This document shows, in pieces, positions 1-7,944 of a stretch of DNA of 56,435 nucleotides. The position numbers were made by a program, and so were the translations under genes. Under the pieces are notes generated by a model, which was not told the DNA's origin, did no database searches, and saw only the letters and a program-made list of their open reading frames with translations. The DNA lies in NCBI GenBank assembly GCA_041389885.1, contig JAWKRB010000043.1, positions 1 to 56,435 on the forward strand, given 5' to 3'. Position 1 is the first letter of the stretch, and every line of letters begins with the position of its first letter. The DNA is from JAWKRB01 sp041389885 (GTDB lineage Bacteria; Myxococcota_A; Polyangia; Polyangiales; Ga0077539).

Positions 1-1464
1 CGGGAGCAGGGACCTCGCGCGGGGAGGCAGCGTGCGCGCGGCGGGGCGCGGCGCGACGACCGGCTCCGAGGGCCTCGCGGCGTCGCGGCTCGGCGCACCC
101 TCGGCAGACGGCGCGCCCGTCACGGGGGTCTCGACCGGCGGAGACGGCGCGGCGACCCCCACGGGGCGCGCGATCGCCCCGCGCGCGGGAGGGGCGGGCC
201 GGGGCGCCGCCGCGGGGGGAGGTCGGGGGATGCCCGCGGGCGCGGGAGGCGCCGGTGACCTCACCGGGGCGGGGAGACGACGCGACGAGGAGGCCCTGGC
301 CGGCGCGGGAGAAGAGAGGAGCTCGTCGATGCCTCCGCGTCCTCGGTCTCCTCCTCCGCCGCCGGCCCCGACGCGCCCCAGCCCCAGGCCCGCGCCGGGC
401 GACGCGGGCGACGCGGCCGACGGCGCCGGGCGAGCGGCGGCGCGCGCCGACGAGCTCGATCGACGACGCGAGCGCTGCGACGAAGACCGGACCCTCGGGC
501 GCGCGGTCTGGATCGGCTCCGGCGCAGACTCGGCGGTAGGCTCCGGGATCGGGGCCGCGGCGACCTCCACCGCAGGCGCGACCGACGGGGGCGGGCTCGG
601 CGCCGCCGGCGCGACCGGGCTCGGCGGCTCCGCTTGTGACACGGCCGGGGCCGGCGCGGAGCTCGAGCGCATCGAGAGGGTCATCCACCCCGCGGCGAGC
701 ACGCTCAGCGCGGCGAAGGCGCCGCCGAGGGCCATCACGGTGACGCCGACGCGAGACGACGCGCGGGGGGCGCCCAGCGACGAGATCGCTTGCGGCGCAG
801 GAGGATACGCCGTGGCGGGGGACGCGAGCGCGGGCGCCGCGGCGCGGGCGACGACGGGCGCGGGCGCCGGCTCGGGGAGCGGCTCGGCGAAGCGCGCGAG
901 GGCGGGGCGCGCGGCCGGGTCTGACGCCATCGCCTCGACGAGCCGCTCCGCGAGGCCGCCCGCGCGCTCGGACCGCGGCGGCGCCTCGAGGAGCTTGCGC
1001 ACCCGCATCGCCGCGGGGGACGCGCCCTCGAACGCGAAAGCGCCCTCGGCGAGGGCGAAGCCCAGGCACCCCAGCCCGTACACCGCCGCGGCCTCGTGGG
1101 CGCCCCCGGTTTCGCCCCGGAGCGCCTCGGGGGTCTGCACCGCGGCGCGGCGGGTGAGGCCCGCGGCGTCGTCTCGGGTGCGCGCCTCGAGGTCGACGGC
1201 GATGACGAGTCGCGGCGCGTCGAGGTCGTCGCCCGCGAGCTCGAGGTCCTCGGGGTAGAGCGCGCCCTGGAGCCGTGAGAGGTCGAAGGACCCTAGCGCG
1301 AGCGCGGCCGCGCGGAGCAGCGCGTGCACGCGGGCGGGCGGGTGCTGCGCGCCGATCAGGTCGGCCACGTTGCGCGCCTCGAGGGGGACCAGCGCCTCGC
1401 CGTCGTCGAGGCAGAATTCGGTCGCGTCGGCGTAGCCGCGCTGGCACGTCGGGCACCGCCTCAT
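1..1464 (-). CDS. Zinc-ribbon pseudokinase with membrane anchor (3' end beyond window)
   Basis: The frame is open for 488 codons and runs off the left edge, so the C-terminus is missing. Residues 1-22 form a CPTC...FCLDDG ribbon (C4, C7, C18) of the type that precedes many myxobacterial kinases. Residues ~45-185 resemble only the C-lobe of a Hanks kinase: TPEALRG and VYGLGCL match the APE and helix-F motifs. The P-loop and VAIK lysine are absent, HRDLKPEN is degraded to LQGALYPEDL, and DFG is degraded to AVDLE (residues ~89-93). It is therefore predicted to be catalytically dead. A single membrane helix lies at ~243-263, followed by a long Pro/Ala-rich tail. Its ATG overlaps the stop of the TetR gene (ATGA), so the two are probably translationally coupled. 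The role is unknown; a scaffold or sensor is inference. Confidence 0.75.
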   Translation of the reverse strand, partial: MRRCPTCQRGYADATEFCLDDGEALVPLEARNVADLIGAQHPPARVHALLRAAALALGSFDLSRLQGALYPEDLELAGDDLDAPRLVIAVDLEARTRDDAAGLTRRAAVQTPEALRGETGGAHEAAAVYGLGCLGFALAEGAFAFEGASPAAMRVRKLLEAPPRSERAGGLAERLVEAMASDPAARPALARFAEPLPEPAPAPVVARAAAPALASPATAYPPAPQAISSLGAPRASSRVGVTVMALGGAFAALSVLAAGWMTLSMRSSSAPAPAVSQAEPPSPVAPAAPSPPPSVAPAVEVAAAPIPEPTAESAPEPIQTARPRVRSSSQRSRRRSSSSARAAARPAPSAASPASPGAGLGLGRVGAGGGGGDRGRGGIDELLSSPAPARASSSRRLPAPVRSPAPPAPAGIPRPPPAAAPRPAPPARGAIARPVGVAAPSPPVETPVTGAPSAEGAPSRDAARPSEPVVAPRPAARTLPPRARSLLP

Positions 1465-2183
1465 CGCGCCTCTTGAACCGCGCTCGGCGCGGCGGGCTTG
1501 GGCCCCTGCGCGATGCCGTCGATCACCATGGTCACCAGGGCTTCAGTGACCGCGCCGGCGTCGAAGTTCCCAGGCGCGGTGAGGGCGCGGTGGATCAGGG
1601 CCTCGGCGGCGCCCACCACCGCGGCGGCGGTGACCTCGGGGTCGAGGGGCTTGATGAGCCCGTGTCGGCGGGCCGCGCGGGTGAGGTCCACGGCGCGAGC
1701 ATGCACCTCCGCCGCGAGCGCCACCACCGGCGCCCGCGCGCCCACGCCGGGCCCGCGCGACTCCTGAAGGTACAGCGCGACCACCCCCGGCTCCGAGAGG
1801 ATCGCCGCCGCCAGCGCCCCCGCGAGCTCGAGGTACGCGCCCCGCAGCGCCTCGGGGCTCGTGGCCTCCCCGAGCGCCGCTTCGCACCGCGCCATCGCAC
1901 CGCGCACGGGCTCGGCCACCGTGTGCATCAGCGCGCCCACCAGCTCGGCCTTGTCGTCGAAGTACGTGTAGAAGCTCCCCTTCGAGACCCCCGCGGCCGA
2001 GGCGATCTCGTCGATGCTCACCCCCTCGACGCCCGCGACCAGAAAGCGCGCCAGGGCCTCCTGCGCGAGACGCGCGGTCACCTCACGGCGCCGGGTGTCG
2101 CGCACCCCGCCGGGCGGCCCGGGGCGCTCGTCCGGCGCGCGCACCGGGTCGGGGGTGGGTCCTGCGCTCCGACGCCTTGACAC
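1461..2183 (-). CDS. TetR/AcrR family transcriptional regulator
   Basis: This is a 240-residue protein starting at GTG. After a charged N-terminal extension of ~35 residues comes a typical TetR DNA-binding domain: the helix-turn-helix reads IDEIASAAGVSKGSFYTYF (residues ~57-75) followed by DDKAELV. The all-helical C-terminal ligand domain is not specific enough to name an inducer. The gene is divergent from a fatty-acid-hydroxylase-like gene, and an operator-like palindrome lies in the shared promoter region, so autoregulation and control of that enzyme are likely. The downstream pseudokinase gene overlaps its stop by 4 nt and should be co-transcribed. Confidence 0.92.
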   Translation of the reverse strand: MSRRRSAGPTPDPVRAPDERPGPPGGVRDTRRREVTARLAQEALARFLVAGVEGVSIDEIASAAGVSKGSFYTYFDDKAELVGALMHTVAEPVRGAMARCEAALGEATSPEALRGAYLELAGALAAAILSEPGVVALYLQESRGPGVGARAPVVALAAEVHARAVDLTRAARRHGLIKPLDPEVTAAAVVGAAEALIHRALTAPGNFDAGAVTEALVTMVIDGIAQGPKPAAPSAVQEAR

Positions 2184-2206
2184 CGCTCAGCGCCTCGACC
2201 AATAAT
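2177..2206 (+). promoter_or_regulatory. Sigma-70-like promoter for the hydroxylase gene
   Basis: A perfect -35 hexamer TTGACA (2177-2182) is followed after 18 nt by AATAAT (2201-2206, one mismatch to consensus). This stands out against the GC-rich background. The expected start site, around 2212-2214, falls inside the palindrome at 2207-2222. Confidence 0.65.
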
Positions 2207-2230
2207 CTGACCGATCAGTCAGCTTTTCAA
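2202..2230 (-). promoter_or_regulatory. Sigma-70-like promoter for the tetR gene
   Basis: Read on the minus strand, TTGAAA (2230-2225) is separated by 17 nt from GATTAT (2207-2202). The spacer contains nearly the whole TetR-type palindrome, the classical arrangement for autorepression. Confidence 0.6.
2207..2222. promoter_or_regulatory. Putative TetR operator palindrome
   Basis: CTGACCGATCAGTCAG is a near-perfect inverted repeat: the half-sites CTGACCGA and CTGACTGA differ at one position. It lies in the spacer of the tetR promoter and over the expected start site of the opposite promoter, between the regulator and the hydroxylase gene. Size and symmetry fit TetR-family operators; binding itself is inference. 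Confidence 0.65.
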
Positions 2231-2254
2231 CCACGCGCTCGCAGGAGGTCTGGG

Positions 2255-2782
2255 ATGATCGGTTTTCCACTGGCTCTTTTGTACATCAACCTCGGCGAGT
2301 GGATGGTGCACCGCTACGTGCTCCACGGCCTGGGCCGCCGCCGCGGGAGCTTCTGGAGCTTTCACTGGCACGAGCACCACAAGCACGCCCGCAAGACCGG
2401 GATGCGCGACATGGACTACGAGCGCTCGGTGGTGGGCGCGCACGCCCAGGGCAAGGAGGCCGCCGCGCTCCTCGCCGCCGCGGCGCTGCACCTCCCGCTG
2501 TGGCGCAAGGCCCCGTGGTTCACCGCGGGGGTGGCGCTCTCCATCGCGAACTACTACCGGGTGCACCGCCGGTCGCACCGCGACCCCGAGTGGGCGCGCG
2601 AGCACCTCCCCTGGCACTACGACCACCACATGGGCCCCGACCAGGACGCGAACTGGTGCGTCTCGTACGACCTGTTCGACCGGATCCTGGGCACCCGCAA
2701 GCCCTGGGTGGGCACCGCCGAGGAGCGCGCGCGGCGTGAGAAGAAGGCGAAGGTCGCCGAGGCTCCGGCGCCCTCGCCCTGA
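2255..2782 (+). CDS. Fatty acid hydroxylase/sterol desaturase-like membrane protein
   Basis: The protein has 175 residues. Start ATG 2255 is chosen because AGGAGG lies 6 nt upstream; an upstream in-frame TTG would overlap the promoter. His clusters typical of the di-iron fatty acid hydroxylase superfamily are present: H19xxxxH24, HWHEHH (37-42), HRRSH (104-108) and HYDHH (121-125). Hydrophobic stretches occur at the N-terminus and ~residues 68-100. It is shorter than most characterised sterol desaturases and is closest in layout to small carotenoid-hydroxylase/fatty-acid-hydroxylase proteins. It would introduce a hydroxyl group or double bond into a membrane lipid; the substrate cannot be read from sequence. 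Regulation by the divergent TetR protein is likely. Confidence 0.8.
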   Translation: MIGFPLALLYINLGEWMVHRYVLHGLGRRRGSFWSFHWHEHHKHARKTGMRDMDYERSVVGAHAQGKEAAALLAAAALHLPLWRKAPWFTAGVALSIANYYRVHRRSHRDPEWAREHLPWHYDHHMGPDQDANWCVSYDLFDRILGTRKPWVGTAEERARREKKAKVAEAPAPSP

Positions 2783-2786
2783 GCCA

Positions 2787-2802
2787 TCTCCCCCCTGGGA
2801 GA
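2787..2802 (+). terminator. Hairpin just after the hydroxylase stop
   Basis: TCTCCC-ccct-GGGAGA is a perfect 6-bp stem with a 4-nt loop, starting 5 nt after the stop codon. No U-tract follows, so this is only a possible terminator or mRNA end stabiliser. Confidence 0.35.
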
Positions 2803-2951
2803 GAAGTCTGACCACCCCACGGGGAGTTGGAACCTCCCGCTCCCCCGCCCCCAGTGCTCGATCTCCCTTGAAAATAGGTGTTGACCCGCGCGAGAGGCCG
2901 CGGTTCGATCTGTGCATCCCGCGTCTGGGATTGTACGGAGGAGATGACCGC

Positions 2952-4085
2952 GTGAGCCCCCCGACGCACCGACCGAACCGAAACCAGCGACCGACCCACC
3001 TGCTGACCGACGACCGCGGCGCGGTGATGGTCATCGGCGTCTTCATGGCCATGCTGGTGACGGGGTTCCTGTATTACATCATCGGAATTGGCAACACGAT
3101 CATCTACCGCGAGCGGATGCAGGACGCGGCGGACGTCGTGGCCTTCGGCGCCGCGGTCACCTACGCGAAGGGGATGAACCTCGTCGCCCTGATCAACCAG
3201 ATCATGGCGATCCTGGTGGCGATCTGGATGGTGTTTCGCATCGTTCAGAGCATCATCATGGCGGCGAAGATCTTCTGCAGCACCGTCGCCATTCTGTTCT
3301 GCGGCGGCGCGGTGCCCGCGATCGAGGCGGCCGACCGCTTCGTCGACGCGGCGTTCAACATCTACACGAACACCATCATGCAGCCCGGGCTGACCCTGGG
3401 TAACCGCGCGCAGCAGGCGATTCGCACGGCCTGGCCGGCCTTCGCCTACGCGCGGGTCTACTCCGGGGCCTCTCCTGGCGCGACGTACCGGCCGCCGGTG
3501 GCGCAGTCGATCCTGCTGCCCCTCGCGCCGCGGGCGCTGCCGATCAAGGCCGTGTCGATCTCGCGCACGTGCATCCACGCCGCCCGCGCCCTCGTCGAGC
3601 CCTGGGTTCGCACGGCGCTGTCGCTGTTCCCGGGCATCGGAGACATCCTCGCGCGCTTCGTGTCGACCTTTCTGGCCCGCGCCTTCTGCCCCGACGACAA
3701 CCCCCAGTGGCGCCCGCACGAGATCGACCAGGGCTCGGGCAACTGCACCGACGGCATGCCGGGGCAGGACTGCGAGTACGTGCAGCTCCGCGGGGTGACC
3801 ATCGCCACGGCGACGCCCCTGCGCACCAACGAGCGCGGGGTGGCCGTGGCGGCCTGGGGACAGGCGGGCGGCAGCGGCGGGGTCTTCGGCGCGCTGGAGT
3901 ACCTCGGCAACCTCGGCACGGCCCAGGCGGAGTACTACTACGAAGGCACCGAGAGCATCGACGAGTGGATGTGGAACCAGAAGTGGCGCGCCCGCCTGCG
4001 TCGGGTGCAGTTCGGTCCCATGGCGAGCTCGATCCCTGGCATCGGCACCGCGGCTTCGGCCCTCGACCAGGTCACCGTTCACTGA
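2952..4085 (+). CDS. Tad-like (TadE/TadG-type) membrane-anchored protein
   Basis: The start is GTG 2952 with GGAGGAG 8 nt upstream, giving 377 residues. Residues ~20-75 contain the Tad signature: DDRGAVMVI, a hydrophobic helix, then RERMQDAADVVAFGAA. This matches the N-terminal anchor of Flp-pilus-associated TadG/TadE proteins. A second hydrophobic segment follows at ~85-125. The remainder is Cys-poor except for a small CPDD...CTDG...CEY patch and has no recognised domain. The C-terminal end is short of the von Willebrand domain found in some TadG proteins. It may be a pseudopilin-like surface component. The next gene, a MopE-like lipoprotein, starts 46 nt downstream and is probably in the same unit. 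Confidence 0.65.
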   Translation: MSPPTHRPNRNQRPTHLLTDDRGAVMVIGVFMAMLVTGFLYYIIGIGNTIIYRERMQDAADVVAFGAAVTYAKGMNLVALINQIMAILVAIWMVFRIVQSIIMAAKIFCSTVAILFCGGAVPAIEAADRFVDAAFNIYTNTIMQPGLTLGNRAQQAIRTAWPAFAYARVYSGASPGATYRPPVAQSILLPLAPRALPIKAVSISRTCIHAARALVEPWVRTALSLFPGIGDILARFVSTFLARAFCPDDNPQWRPHEIDQGSGNCTDGMPGQDCEYVQLRGVTIATATPLRTNERGVAVAAWGQAGGSGGVFGALEYLGNLGTAQAEYYYEGTESIDEWMWNQKWRARLRRVQFGPMASSIPGIGTAASALDQVTVH

Positions 4086-4131
4086 TCGCATCGCGGCGAT
4101 GCCTGAACCCCGCCGCACCTCAGAGGAACCC

Positions 4132-5916
4132 ATGAGTCACTTCGCACGCACCGCCCTCCTCTCCGCCGCGATCCTCCTCGGGGTCGCGGCCTGCGGAAAG
4201 GCCGACCAGAGCCTGAACGGCGGCGAGAACAACGGCGGCGAGAACAACGGCGGCAACAACGCCGACGGCAGCGTTCGGGCTGACAACGGCGGCGGCGGGG
4301 GTGACCTCGACGCGGGCGGCGGCGGGGGTGACCTCGACGCGGGCGGCGCCGGCGGTCTCCCCGTCTACGGCCCCGACGGCGCGGTCATCGGCACGGCGCT
4401 CCCGGACGGCGCGGTCATCGGCACCGACGGCGCGGTCCTCGGCACCCTCCTCGCCGACGGCGCGGTGGCGGCGGCCGACGGCGCGGTGGTGGGCGGCGTG
4501 ACCCCCGGCGGCGGCCTCGACGGCGGCGCGGGCGCCGACGGCGGCTTCGAAGACGCCGGCGCCGACCCCCTCGACGGGCCGTCGACGGTGCCGGGCGAGA
4601 TCTGCCGCAACGGCTTCGACGACAACGGCAACGGGATGGTCGACGAGGGCTGCCCCTGCCGCGGCGGCCAGCGGCAGTACTGCTTCCCCGGCAACCCCGC
4701 GTTCGCGGGCGTCGCCGTCTGCGGCTGGGGCACCCAGAGCTGCAACGCCGCGGGTCAGGAGATCGGCGTGTGGGGCGCCTGCACCGGCTTCGGCGCGCCC
4801 GCGGAGGAGATCTGCGACGGCATCGACAACGACTGCGACCGCGACGTCGACGAGGGCTGCACCTGCGACATGGGCGCCGCCCGCCAGTGCTACCCCGGCC
4901 CCGCGGGCACCGCCGGCCTCGGCGTGTGCCGGGCGGGGATGCAGTCCTGCGGCAGCGCGGGCGCGCTCACCTGGGGCCGCTGTGAGGGCTACGTCCTCCC
5001 GGTCATCGAGCGCTGCGACGGCATCGACAACGACTGCGACGGCACCGTCGACGAGGGCTGCAACTGCGCCATCGGCGCGACCCGCCCGTGCTACGCGGGC
5101 TCCGGCGGCACCTCCGGCGTCGGCGCCTGCCGCGGCGGCACCCAGGCCTGCGTCGAGAACCCCGACGGCACCTCCGACTGGGGCGTCTGCAACGGTCAGG
5201 TGCTCCCCACCACCGAGGTCTGCGACGGCGTCGACAACGACTGCAACGGGCAGATCGACGAGGGCTGCCCCTGCGAGTCGGGTCAGGCCCGCAGCTGCTA
5301 CGGCGGCGCCCAGGGCACCCAGAACGTCGGCCCCTGCCGCGCGGGCGTGCTCACCTGCATCGGCAACGGCCGCTTCAGCGGCTGCGTCGGCGTGGTGAAC
5401 CCCGAGCCCGAGCGCTGCGACGGCATCGACAACGACTGCAACGGCACCGTCGACGACTGGTGCCGCTGCCCCCCCGGTCAGACCCTGACCTTCCGCCGTC
5501 GGCACCTCGGGCGCAGCTCGAGCCGCTCGTCGATGATCACCCCCGGCGACGGCCTCGCGACCATGCCGCAGACCTGCGAGCCCAGCTCGTGCCCGCCCGA
5601 TCAGGTGAACGTCGAGGTGCGCGAGAACGAGTTCCGCTGCATGCCGCCGCCCCCCTCGTGCCCGGCCAACCGCTTCCCGTACTGGACCCTCGCCGGCACC
5701 TGGCGCTGCGAGCGCGGCTGCGAGATCTACATCACCTACGGGCACCTGTACGACAACGAGATCCGCTGCGCGCCGCGGCCCGACGTGGAGTGCGGCCCCG
5801 GTCAGACCCCGCACTTCGCCTTCGAGAGCGAGACCTGGGTCTGCCGCCCCACCTGCGACAACGGCCAGTACGACATCTTCCGCCTCGGCACCGCGCAGAT
5901 CTGCATCCCCTGCTGA
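4132..5916 (+). CDS. MopE-like Cys/Asp repeat lipoprotein
   Basis: The protein has 594 residues and starts at ATG 4132 (AGAGGA upstream). The signal ends in LLGVAAC (Cys ~20), a lipobox. A low-complexity stretch of Asn/Gly and repeated DGAV units (~residues 25-150) precedes five repeats of the type CDGIDNDCDGTVDEGC, each followed, except the last, by a CxxG..R.CY....GxGxCRxGxQxC unit. The Asp/Asn spacing in these repeats matches the putative metal-binding motif of MopE-like proteins, common in myxobacteria. The C-terminal third has further Cys pairs (CPPGQ, CEPSSCP, CPANRFPYW) of unknown fold. It is probably exported to the cell surface; the metal (calcium or copper) and role are not established from sequence. 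Confidence 0.85.
   Translation: MSHFARTALLSAAILLGVAACGKADQSLNGGENNGGENNGGNNADGSVRADNGGGGGDLDAGGGGGDLDAGGAGGLPVYGPDGAVIGTALPDGAVIGTDGAVLGTLLADGAVAAADGAVVGGVTPGGGLDGGAGADGGFEDAGADPLDGPSTVPGEICRNGFDDNGNGMVDEGCPCRGGQRQYCFPGNPAFAGVAVCGWGTQSCNAAGQEIGVWGACTGFGAPAEEICDGIDNDCDRDVDEGCTCDMGAARQCYPGPAGTAGLGVCRAGMQSCGSAGALTWGRCEGYVLPVIERCDGIDNDCDGTVDEGCNCAIGATRPCYAGSGGTSGVGACRGGTQACVENPDGTSDWGVCNGQVLPTTEVCDGVDNDCNGQIDEGCPCESGQARSCYGGAQGTQNVGPCRAGVLTCIGNGRFSGCVGVVNPEPERCDGIDNDCNGTVDDWCRCPPGQTLTFRRRHLGRSSSRSSMITPGDGLATMPQTCEPSSCPPDQVNVEVRENEFRCMPPPPSCPANRFPYWTLAGTWRCERGCEIYITYGHLYDNEIRCAPRPDVECGPGQTPHFAFESETWVCRPTCDNGQYDIFRLGTAQICIPC
4600..5463 (+). repeat. Five in-gene MopE-type coding repeats
   Basis: Copies start near 4600, 4812, 5012, 5218 and 5413. 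The last four share the core tgcgacggc[a/g]tcgacaacgactgc; the first is diverged (CRNGFDDNGNGMVDEGC). The ~200-nt spacing is regular and in frame, so the array grew by duplication of whole domains and is a candidate for recombination-driven length change. Confidence 0.85.
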
Positions 5917-6016
5917 TCCGCCCGCCTCCCTCGCCTCCCCGCTCACCCCCGCGCCCCGACCGATCACCCGCGCCCCTCCCCTCGAGGGGCCGCGGGCGCG
6001 ATAGACCCCCTCCCAC

Positions 6017-6982
6017 ATGCCCCATCCCCGCACCGCCGCCGCGCTCTTCAGCGCGCTGCTCGTGACCTTCGCCTTCGCCCTCGAGCGCCTGCCCCGGCAC
6101 CCTGACGGCCTCCTCGAGGCGCTCATTCGCGTGGAGCTCACCCACCTCGTCGCGCACAGCCTGCTCTACGGCGCGCTGGCGGCGATGCTGGCCTCGTGGT
6201 GGTTCCCGCTCGAGCCCGAGGATCGCTCTATGTCCTTGCGGCGCAAGGCGATCGCCGCGTCGCTGTGCTTCATCGCCGCGGCGGGCGCGCAGGAGCTGAC
6301 CCAGGCGCTCTCGCGCCACCGCCTCCCCGCGGGCGAGGAGCTCTTCGACCTCGCGGTGGACATCACCGGCGCGACGCTCGGGCTCATCGCGTGGTCGTAC
6401 ACCGATCCTCGCCGGGGACGACCCGTCGCGCGGGCCCTGGGGGTCGTGCTGCACCCGGGGTTCGTGGGCCTCGCGGGGGTCTTCGCGGTGACCTGGGCCA
6501 GCCTCCGCGACGCCCGCGCGGGCCTCACCTGGACGGCCCTCGCCGCCCTGGCCGTGCTCCCCGTCGCGATCTTCTGGGTCTACGGCCTCCGCCGCGGGCG
6601 CTTCAGCGACGCGGACCTCTCGGTGCGCGCGGAGCGTCCGCCCTTTCTGGCCGCGTCCTGCCTCGCCGCCCTCGCGCTCTACCTCGCGACCTGCGGCCTC
6701 GGCGCGCCCCCCATCGTGCGGAGCCTCTGCCTCGCGGGCGCCGTCGCGTCGGTGCTGGTCACCGCGGCCACGCTGGGCGGCCTCAAGGTGAGCGGTCACG
6801 TCGCCGTCCCCGTGGGGGTCGTCGCGCTGATCCACGTGAGCTCGGCTCGCGGCGTGTGGCCCTTCGCCGTCGCCGCCGTCGCGCTGAGCTGGGCGCGGGT
6901 GCGCGAGGGGAGGCACACCCCGAGAGAGGTCGCCGGGGCCTGGGGCCTCGCGATCGCCTCGGCCACCCTCGCCCTGGGGTGA
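6017..6982 (+). CDS. VanZ-like / PAP2-like polytopic membrane protein
   Basis: The protein has 321 residues with about eight hydrophobic segments. The N-terminal half (~residues 1-130) has the VanZ-like pattern, including AGAQELTQALSRHR and ELFDLAVDITGATLG. The C-terminal half ends with KVSGHVAVP, then RVREGRHTPREVAGAWG (~residues 257-310), which resembles the KxSGHxx and GRHTxxEVxxG motifs of PAP2-type phosphatases. The protein therefore looks like a fusion of the two families. A phospholipid or undecaprenyl-phosphate related role in the inner membrane is possible but not shown. No Shine-Dalgarno sequence is visible; TAGACC lies 9 nt before the ATG. The gene converges on the Cys-rich lipoprotein gene with a 6-nt gap. 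Confidence 0.7.
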   Translation: MPHPRTAAALFSALLVTFAFALERLPRHPDGLLEALIRVELTHLVAHSLLYGALAAMLASWWFPLEPEDRSMSLRRKAIAASLCFIAAAGAQELTQALSRHRLPAGEELFDLAVDITGATLGLIAWSYTDPRRGRPVARALGVVLHPGFVGLAGVFAVTWASLRDARAGLTWTALAALAVLPVAIFWVYGLRRGRFSDADLSVRAERPPFLAASCLAALALYLATCGLGAPPIVRSLCLAGAVASVLVTAATLGGLKVSGHVAVPVGVVALIHVSSARGVWPFAVAAVALSWARVREGRHTPREVAGAWGLAIASATLALG

Positions 6983-6988
6983 TCCCCC

Positions 6989-7944
6989 TCAGGGAGGCAC
7001 GCAGCGGTACGACACCCCAGGGCACCCCGTGCACCGCGCGCCGGTGCAGTCGACGGCGACGAAGCCCGCCTCGCAGTCGCAGCTCCGCGTGCCCACGTCG
7101 CAGCGGCTCCGCACGGGGCAGAGGTACCCCCCAGGGCAGGTGATCACGCCGCCGCCGCAGAAGTACGCCCGGCGGCACCACCAGTTGGGAAACGAGCAGG
7201 CGCCGCACGCCACCCCCGCGCAGCTCTCGGCGACGAAGCCCTCGTCGCACTCGCACCGCCCCCCCGACGCGCAGTGGCTGTCGCGGGGACAGCGCGTCGC
7301 GTCTGGGCAGGTGATGGTGAAGTTCGCGCCGCCGCAGGTGGGCGCCACGCAGAGCCCGTTGTCGTCGCAGCGCTCGCCGCCGGTGCACGCCCCGCAGGTG
7401 CCGCCGCAGCCGTCGCCGCCGCAGAGCCGCCCCGCGCAGAAGGGCAGCACCTGACCCTCGCAGGCCATAGGCCACCGACCCTCGGGCTGGCAGGTCTGCA
7501 CCCCGTCGCGACACACCCCGACCCCGCGGGACGCGAGCGGACCCGTGTAGCAGGTGCGGCGCGCCCCAGGCACGCACTCGGTCATCACAACGTCTTGCGG
7601 CGCAACGACATCGGGCGCGGTCACGATGTCCGGAGAGGCGACGACGTCGGTGCCGGTCACGACGTCGGGCGCGGTCACGACGTCGGGGCGCGGGCCGACG
7701 TCGAGGGGGGGCGCGTCGACCCGGTCGGCGGGAGGGGTCACGTCCCGGGGCGCGGGCGCATCGACGCCGGTGGGCGCGTCTCTCACGGCGACGTCGACGG
7801 AGGCGACGACGTCGCCGTCGGCGGGGTCACCGGGAGGTCGTTCGAGGTCGAAGCATCTCGGAGCCCCGCGTCGGGCGCCGGGGCGGGCGCGGGGAGCGTC
7901 CAGCCGCATCCGGCGAGGGCGAGCGCCGCGACGAGGCGCCTCAC
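6989..7944 (-). pseudogene. Cys-rich lipoprotein gene with a single-base frameshift
   Basis: The start GTG (7944-7942) overlaps the stop of the upstream gene as GTGA. It encodes a lipoprotein signal (RRLVAALALAGC) and a linker DAGLRDASTSNDLPVTP. That frame hits a stop at 7783-7785. The continuing Asp/Val-rich linker (VASVDVAVRDAP...) and the Cys-rich body are in a different frame. Adding one base at the G4 homopolymer 7823-7826 joins them smoothly. The body (~250 residues) has EGF-like and MopE-neighbour-like Cys units (CYTGPLASRGVGVC, CGGDGCGGTCGAC, CECDEGF, CDCEAGF). It is either a real lesion or a sequencing/assembly error; the intact product would be a surface lipoprotein. Confidence 0.75.

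Noticed and set aside
2881..2909. TTGACC as -35 of a promoter for the Tad-like gene
   Set aside because: No acceptable -10 hexamer lies 16-18 nt downstream, so I do not list it as a feature.
7783..7785. In-frame TGA in the Cys-rich lipoprotein as a possible selenocysteine codon, since SelB is present
   Set aside because: The frame after this TGA does not carry the Asp-rich linker or Cys-rich body; a one-base shift explains the data, read-through does not.
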